This document shows positions 5,381 to 10,036 of a stretch of 10,036 nt of DNA, piece by piece. Each line of letters begins with the position of its first letter. Positions within the stretch are counted from its first letter, which is position 1. The position numbers and the translations under genes were made by a program. Source of the DNA: an uncultured Burkholderiales bacterium (GTDB lineage Bacteria; Pseudomonadota; Gammaproteobacteria; Burkholderiales; Burkholderiaceae_C); NCBI GenBank assembly GCA_903953985.1, contig CAJBLW010000566.1:1-10036 (forward strand). Reading direction: 5' to 3'. Below the pieces are notes generated by a model. The model saw only the letters and a list, made by a program, of their open reading frames with translations, ran no database searches and had not been told where the DNA came from.

Positions 5381-7417
5381 TTGACGTACAAGATCTCCTT
5401 TGATGTTGGTGGTACTTTCACTGACTTCACGATGCTTGACGAAGACAGCGGTGTCGTCAGTTATCACAAAGTTTCCTCTACACCGCATGACCCCTCAGAG
5501 GCGATCGCCCAGGGACTCGAGGATTTGGTCCAGATGCACCGCCTTGATCCGACTGCCATCTCCCTGCTTGGACACGGCACTACAGTCGCAACGAATCTGG
5601 TGATCGAGCGCAAGGGAGCCCGGGTCGGCCTGGTCACGACGCGCGGTTTTCGCGACGTATTAGAGATTGGCCGTCAGACTCGCCCCCATCTCTACAACTA
5701 TCGGGTTCACCGTCCAACCCCTCTCGTGCCACGGGCGCTGCGCCTTGAAGTTGAAGAGCGGGTGATGGCTGATGGCAGCATCCTGACGCCATTGAACATG
5801 GCCGACCTTGAAAAGGCAGGGGAGTTGTTTCGAAAGGCCGGAGTTACAGCTGTAGCCGTTTGCTTTTTGCACAGTTACCGTGAGCCTGACCATGAGCGGC
5901 GTGCAGGCCAGGCCTTAAGGCAAATGCTGCCAGAGGCCTACATCACCCTGAGTTCAGATGTGTTGCCCGAGTTCAGGGAATTTGAGCGCATGTCAACCAC
6001 AGTGCTGAACGCCTACATGGGACCACGCATGGGTAACTACATGCAGCGTCTATTGGAGAGGGTGAAGGCCATTGGCATTTCTGCCGAGATCAATACTGTG
6101 CACTCCAACGGCGGTTTGATGTCCGTGCAGACCGTGCGTGAGGTACCGGTGCGAACCTGCGTATCTGGACCAGCAGCCGGAGTGATAGGTACTTCGGTTG
6201 TTGGCAGCATGGCCGGATACGACAACCTTGTGACATTCGATGTCGGAGGCACTTCGACTGATGTGTCGGTCATCGTCAAAGGACGCGCGCTTTATGCCTC
6301 GAATCGGTTGGTGGCCGACTACCCTGTCAAGACCCCAATGCTGGACATTCATGTTATCGGCGCTGGCGGGGGCAGCATCGCCCGGATAGATGATGCCGGC
6401 GCCCTGAAAGTGGGACCTCAAAGTGCTGGGGCAGATCCAGGTCCGGCCGCATACGGTCGTGGTGGTGACGAGGCCACGATAACCGATGCAAATATTGTTT
6501 TGGGTCGCCTTGATCCACATTTCTTGCTGAATGGAAAACTTGCGGTCGATTTCGAATCAGCCATGAGTGTGATTCTGCGTAAGGTCGCGCAACCCCTTGG
6601 CATCTCCATGGATGAGGCGGCGCATGGAATTGTCCGAATCGCCAACGCGAACATGAACCGCGCCATCCAATCGGTGTCGACAGAAAAAGGCTATGACATT
6701 CGGGAGTTCGCCTTGATGGCTTTTGGGGGGGCCGGCCCTTTGCATGCGACTGAACTTGCAAAAGACTGTGGCATAAGGACCGTGATTATTCCTCTTGAAC
6801 CAGGCACCTTCTGCGCACGGGGGATCCTTTTATCTGACATAACCATGGACTTTGTGCGCAGCGAATTGTCTGTGGCCAACGAAATCGCATGGCAAAGGGT
6901 TTGCTCAACCCTTTCAGAAATGGAAAAAGCCGCTATGGCGTGGCTTGCACGCGAGGGTGTGGCACCTGACCGGCGCGAATTGCGTCTGTCCATCGAGACA
7001 CGTTTTGACGGACAAAACTACGAAGTTATTGTGCCCCTTGAGGGCATCAATCCAAACGGACTGTCTGAATTTCTCGCCAATTTTAGGATCCGACACCTTC
7101 AGGAGTATGGCTACGATATTGAAGGACGTGAGACCGAGATCGTAAATTGCCGCGTCCAAGCGGTGGGACAAGTACCCAAGACCAATCAAACCTTTTTGTC
7201 CGGCATTGACTCACCCAATGTCAAGTCTGAGCGCTCGGTGTACTTTGGCTCAAAGCATGGACGTCTGCAAACACCCGTTTACCAGCGTAATACCCTTCCA
7301 AAGGGGCATCAGATGCAAGGTCCCGCAATCGTGGAGGAGATGAGTTCGACCACCATTTTGCTGCCCGATCAAACTCTAAAGGTCGACTCTTGGGGCAACC
7401 TGATCATCGCCGTTTAA
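5381..7417 (+). CDS. hyuA: hydantoinase A / 5-oxoprolinase A family ATPase subunit
   Basis: This 678-residue protein has the full HyuA length. HyuA-type subunits belong to the ASKHA ATPase fold and, with HyuB, use ATP to activate a cyclic amide or ketone. Relatives include N-methylhydantoinase, 5-oxoprolinase, caprolactamase, and acetone and acetophenone carboxylase subunits. Visible motifs: phosphate loop 1 D8-VGGTFTD-15, HGTTVATN 65-72 and HSNGGLMS 241-248. SGPAAGV follows at 262-268, then phosphate loop 2 FDVGGTSTDVS 286-296 and GAGGGSIA 327-334. SAGADPGPAAYG 348-359 and FGGAGPLHA 448-456 close the core. A smaller C-terminal domain carries RFDGQNYEV (541-549) and EYGYDI (575-580). These match the N-terminal hydantoinase domain (about 4-180), the central domain (about 200-490) and the C-terminal domain in order. 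No frameshift or missing motif is seen. Motifs do not separate hydantoin, lactam or ketone substrates. Confidence 0.92.
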   Translation: MTYKISFDVGGTFTDFTMLDEDSGVVSYHKVSSTPHDPSEAIAQGLEDLVQMHRLDPTAISLLGHGTTVATNLVIERKGARVGLVTTRGFRDVLEIGRQTRPHLYNYRVHRPTPLVPRALRLEVEERVMADGSILTPLNMADLEKAGELFRKAGVTAVAVCFLHSYREPDHERRAGQALRQMLPEAYITLSSDVLPEFREFERMSTTVLNAYMGPRMGNYMQRLLERVKAIGISAEINTVHSNGGLMSVQTVREVPVRTCVSGPAAGVIGTSVVGSMAGYDNLVTFDVGGTSTDVSVIVKGRALYASNRLVADYPVKTPMLDIHVIGAGGGSIARIDDAGALKVGPQSAGADPGPAAYGRGGDEATITDANIVLGRLDPHFLLNGKLAVDFESAMSVILRKVAQPLGISMDEAAHGIVRIANANMNRAIQSVSTEKGYDIREFALMAFGGAGPLHATELAKDCGIRTVIIPLEPGTFCARGILLSDITMDFVRSELSVANEIAWQRVCSTLSEMEKAAMAWLAREGVAPDRRELRLSIETRFDGQNYEVIVPLEGINPNGLSEFLANFRIRHLQEYGYDIEGRETEIVNCRVQAVGQVPKTNQTFLSGIDSPNVKSERSVYFGSKHGRLQTPVYQRNTLPKGHQMQGPAIVEEMSSTTILLPDQTLKVDSWGNLIIAV

Positions 7418-7450
7418 CTGCCAATGCAAGTCCATTGACTGGAAACTCAT

Positions 7451-9202
7451 ATGAACACCTCGAGCCCCTCAACGCCCACAGCAAGCAGCCTATTCGATCC
7501 GATTGCAATGGAGGTTTTCTCCAATCGCCTGCTCACGATCACCGAAGAAATGGGCAATACCCTGGTTCGTGCCTCGTTCTCTCCCAACATCAAGGAACGC
7601 AAGGACTGCTCGGTGGCACTCTTTGATGCGCGCGGTCGACTGATTGCCCAGGCCGCCCATATTCCGATGCATTTGGGGTCTCTTGCAGGAGGTGTGGTGG
7701 CGGCTCTCCAGCATTATGGTGTTGAGGGCATCCAAGAAGGGGATGCCTTTATTTGCAATGATGCCTATCTGGCGGGCGGCACGCACGCGCCTGACATTAC
7801 CATCGTGACACCGATCTTTTGCGATGGCCTTTTGAGCTTTTTTGCCGCCAACATTGGTCATCACTCAGATGTCGGCGGGAGCGCGCCGGGTTCGGTGTCA
7901 CCAGGTGCCAAGACGGTATTCGAAGAGGGAATCCGCATCCCGGTCATACGGGTCATGCGCGAGAATCAGGAGGATGAAGACATCCTTCGATTTATCGCTG
8001 CAAACAGCCGTGAACCTGAGGATCGTGTTGTCGATCTGAAAGTCCAGATCGCAGTCAATGCGCGTGGCAGAAAACTGATGCTTGAACTGGTCAGGCAGAT
8101 GGGATTGAGCTCAGTTCTGCATTCAATTGAGGACTTGCTGGCCTACACCGAGCGACGTATCAAGCAGCGTATCCAGACCATTCGGGGTCGCACGGGAAGC
8201 TTCACTACGGCACTGGATGACGATGGCATTGGGGGTCCTAAGATTTCAATCACGGCCAGTATCAGCACCGAAGGTGATCGCCTGGTCGTTGACTTCAACG
8301 GCTCCGGCCCACAATCGCCTGGTGGCTACAACATGCCAGAAAGCGCACTACGCGCCTGCGTGTATTACTGTGTAAAAACTATGCTTGATCCTGAGCTGAT
8401 CGCTAACGAAGGGATGTTCGGGTGTATCGACATACGTTCGCCCGAAGGTACCATCACCCGGCCGCGTTTTCCGGCTGCGGTCGGAATGCGCGCCAGTACA
8501 TCGCAACGTGTGGCCGGCGCGATCATTGGCGCATTCAGTCAGATATTACCTATCGACAGGGCGATGGCATCCAGCAACGATGCGATGCCTGCCCTGGTTG
8601 TGTCAGGTCAGTCACGTCGCCGACCTGGCACCTACGTGTATGTCGAAACCATTGGTGGGGGCGTCGGTGCTCATTTCAACGAAGATGGTGCAGACGGCAC
8701 CCATGTTCACATCACCAACTCCTCAAACCTGCCAGCAGAGGCTCTCGAAAATGAGTATCCACTGATCGTGGAGGAGTATGCACTTGTCCGGGACAGCGGC
8801 GGTGTGGGTCAGTATCGGGGGGGTCTGGGTATCTCGCGGCAGATACGAACACTGGATGACAACACCTTCTTCTTCGCGACGACCGAAGGTACTCACATTC
8901 CAGCTCAAGGTCAAAATGGTGGGCAGTCAGGGGGCTTTGGGACTGTCATACTGGACAAAGACCTACCCGGCCAAAGAGTCCTTCCTGCCAACCAGCCTGG
9001 CAGGCAACTCTCCGCTGGACAGCGCATGCGGGTTGAAACTCCGGGCGGGGGGGGGTTTGGGCCATCGCATCTAAGAAGCATTGAGGCCTTAGCCGAGGAT
9101 TTGATGTCCGACAAGTTGACACGGGCGGCGGCTGAACGTGATTACGGTCTTGAGCGAGTGCAATTGGCGATCAAGCTTTTGCCTGCTTGGATGTCTGCGT
9201 AA
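7451..9202 (+). CDS. hyuB: hydantoinase B / 5-oxoprolinase B family subunit
   Basis: This 583-residue protein is the partner of the upstream HyuA-like subunit; the two normally form a heteromeric complex. Family blocks in order: DPIAMEVFSNRL (16-27), SPNIKERKDCS (44-54), NDAYLAGGTHAPD (103-115) and ANIGHHSDVGGSAPGS (133-148). H137, H138 and D140 in the last block are likely metal ligands. DFNGSGPQSPGGYN (281-294), ETIGGGVGAHFNEDG (399-413) and SGGVGQYRGGLG (449-460) follow, with TPGGGGFG (530-537) near the end. The first ~14 residues are low-complexity Ser/Thr/Pro. ATG at 7451 has GGAAA at 7441-7445 and lies 33 bases after hyuA, so the two are co-transcribed. The Gly-rich blocks contain G homopolymers: seven at 8817-8823 and nine at 9047-9055. 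It appears to be the last gene of the operon. The substrate cannot be assigned. Confidence 0.92.
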   Translation: MNTSSPSTPTASSLFDPIAMEVFSNRLLTITEEMGNTLVRASFSPNIKERKDCSVALFDARGRLIAQAAHIPMHLGSLAGGVVAALQHYGVEGIQEGDAFICNDAYLAGGTHAPDITIVTPIFCDGLLSFFAANIGHHSDVGGSAPGSVSPGAKTVFEEGIRIPVIRVMRENQEDEDILRFIAANSREPEDRVVDLKVQIAVNARGRKLMLELVRQMGLSSVLHSIEDLLAYTERRIKQRIQTIRGRTGSFTTALDDDGIGGPKISITASISTEGDRLVVDFNGSGPQSPGGYNMPESALRACVYYCVKTMLDPELIANEGMFGCIDIRSPEGTITRPRFPAAVGMRASTSQRVAGAIIGAFSQILPIDRAMASSNDAMPALVVSGQSRRRPGTYVYVETIGGGVGAHFNEDGADGTHVHITNSSNLPAEALENEYPLIVEEYALVRDSGGVGQYRGGLGISRQIRTLDDNTFFFATTEGTHIPAQGQNGGQSGGFGTVILDKDLPGQRVLPANQPGRQLSAGQRMRVETPGGGGFGPSHLRSIEALAEDLMSDKLTRAAAERDYGLERVQLAIKLLPAWMSA

Positions 9203-9234
9203 AGTTTACTTTGCGGAAGGACATCGCTGGCTCA

Positions 9235-9260
9235 TTGATCTGGGATTTTTTCAAGATCAA
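9235..9260. repeat. inverted repeat TTGATCT-N12-AGATCAA after hyuB
   Basis: Perfect 7-base arms at 9235-9241 and 9254-9260 flank a 12-base loop that contains T6 (9246-9251). The T-run is inside the loop, not after the stem, so this is not a standard intrinsic terminator. It could be an operator for the downstream AraC-type regulator or a weak end-of-operon structure. The rest of the 9203-9370 spacer holds no gene I can support. It contains only a short RNA hairpin, TTGGGG-TCA-CTCCAA at 9283-9297, with one G-U pair. Confidence 0.45.
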
Positions 9261-9370
9261 GAAGGTCAATGTGTCCGGTGAATTGGGGTCACTCCAACTC
9301 CTCCAAAAATGACGGGCTTGACGCTGACGTGCAAAATCAAACAATTGCCGTTTTTCAATGCATTACATCT

Positions 9371-10036
9371 TTGACATCCACACAACAAGCTACCATCCCT
9401 AATGGGCCGTGGGTCCAGGTGCTGGACACCCAGGACATGGACCATCATGCTCTGGCCCAGCAGGGCTGGGCGCTGCAATACGAGCAGTTGTCGCCGGGTC
9501 ATTTCAAGGGCCGCATCCACCAAGTGCAGCTGCCGGGAGTCACTCTGCTGCGCGAGGACACCAGCATCGCCTTGCGCCAGCGGGGGCGGCTCGACGACAG
9601 CGTTTACGGCTTTGCCATGGCGCTGCAGGACTCACACGATCTTTTTTTCAATGGCCAGCGGGTGCCGGCTCACGCCATCATGTGTGGCAAGGGTGACGAG
9701 GTGGACCTGACCACCCCACCCCACTTCACCCTGATCGCGGTGGTGGTCAATCGCCGCCTGCTCAACCCGCTGTGGGAGCGCATGTACCAAAAGCCTCTGG
9801 CGCACTGGCTGGAAAAGCAGCTGGTGCTGCCCACCACCGACATCAAGGCGCAGAACCTGCGCGACCTGCAACTCACCGTGCTGGATCAAGCCAGCGCCCT
9901 GGCCCACCGCCAGCACGACCCGCAAGCCCTGCGCCAGTTGCGCGACGAGATCTTGATGGAATGGCTGGAAGCTTTGCCAGCGAAGGTCGACACCTCCGAG
10001 CTGCCCACCTTGGAGCGACGCAAGAAACTGGTGGAC
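9371..10036 (+). CDS. AraC-family transcriptional regulator, N-terminal sensor part (cut by window end)
   Basis: An open frame runs off the window and gives 222 residues from the TTG at 9371. The order WVQVLDTQDMDHHALAQQGW, then QLSPGHFKGRIHQVQLPGV, REDTSIALRQRGR, FFNGQRVPAHAI and LMEWLEALPAKVDTSEL matches, from memory, a family of proteobacterial AraC regulators sometimes called EutR-like. The final LERRKKLVD is the usual linker just before the helix-turn-helix, so the DNA-binding domain must lie beyond 10036. The start is uncertain: TTG 9371 fits the family's short N-terminus, GTG 9329 would add 14 residues, and neither has a clear ribosome binding site. The gene is visibly more GC-rich than the operon before it (60% and 68% in two 60-base blocks, against about 50% in dctM). 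It may belong to the older chromosome flanking a foreign cluster. Its target is unknown. Confidence 0.85.
   Translation, partial: MTSTQQATIPNGPWVQVLDTQDMDHHALAQQGWALQYEQLSPGHFKGRIHQVQLPGVTLLREDTSIALRQRGRLDDSVYGFAMALQDSHDLFFNGQRVPAHAIMCGKGDEVDLTTPPHFTLIAVVVNRRLLNPLWERMYQKPLAHWLEKQLVLPTTDIKAQNLRDLQLTVLDQASALAHRQHDPQALRQLRDEILMEWLEALPAKVDTSELPTLERRKKLVD

Noticed and set aside
1894..5508. Four copies of the palindrome GCGATCGC (1894, 2568, 2613, 5501), a word known as HIP1 in cyanobacteria
   Set aside because: All four are in the reading frame and encode Ala-Ile-Ala, three of them in membrane spans. Codon choice explains most of it, and the genes are not cyanobacterial in type.
8984..9004. Inverted repeat CCTGCCA-N7-TGGCAGG in hyuB
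   Set aside because: Seven-base arms with a short loop are expected several times by chance in 10 kb, and it lies in coding sequence.
9358..9402. Short ATG frame of 14 codons overlapping the AraC start
   Set aside because: It is too short, has no ribosome binding site and no leader-peptide pattern such as repeated amino acids.
1..10036. CRISPR array, tRNA, rRNA, insertion sequence or attachment site
   Set aside because: I saw no regularly spaced repeats, cloverleaf sequence, transposase or integrase coding, or paired terminal repeats in the window.

Overview
This window looks like an accessory catabolic locus of a betaproteobacterium. Burkholderiales, in the Comamonadaceae range (Limnohabitans, Rhodoferax or Polaromonas type), is my best guess. 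That guess rests on the gene set and on the familiar look of the proteins, above all the AraC-type regulator at the right edge. I ran no search. Most of the window has moderate GC (about 50% in the blocks I counted). The first 600 bases are more AT-rich (38% in one counted block). The last ~640 bases are more GC-rich (60 to 68% in two counted blocks).

Layout. At 1-62 there may be the last codons of a plus-strand gene. A small four-helix membrane protein of unknown function lies on the minus strand at 125-517. Divergent from it is a LysR-type regulator (713-1645). A 155-base gap follows, with a convincing sigma70-like promoter, a dyad centred near -66, and a leader hairpin. Then come six tightly packed plus-strand genes: TRAP small permease dctQ (1801-2310), TRAP large permease dctM (2310-3611, overlapping by one base), periplasmic binding protein dctP (3638-4669), an RraA-like aldolase-family protein (4678-5370), HyuA/oxoprolinase-A-like (5381-7417, TTG start) and HyuB/oxoprolinase-B-like (7451-9202). 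After a spacer with an inverted repeat, the window ends inside the sensor domain of an AraC-type regulator (from about 9371), before its helix-turn-helix.

How the genes fit together (inference). DctP binds an organic acid in the periplasm, and DctQM imports it with an ion gradient. HyuAB performs an ATP-dependent step on a cyclic amide, lactam or keto compound. The RraA-like protein may cleave, decarboxylate or otherwise handle an oxo-acid. LysR probably senses the substrate or an intermediate and controls the promoter at 1703-1731. The substrate cannot be read from the sequence. No hydantoin racemase, carbamoylase or other diagnostic partner is present, and the RraA-like protein lacks the usual catalytic arginine. 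This is therefore a plausible uptake-and-breakdown cassette of unknown specificity.
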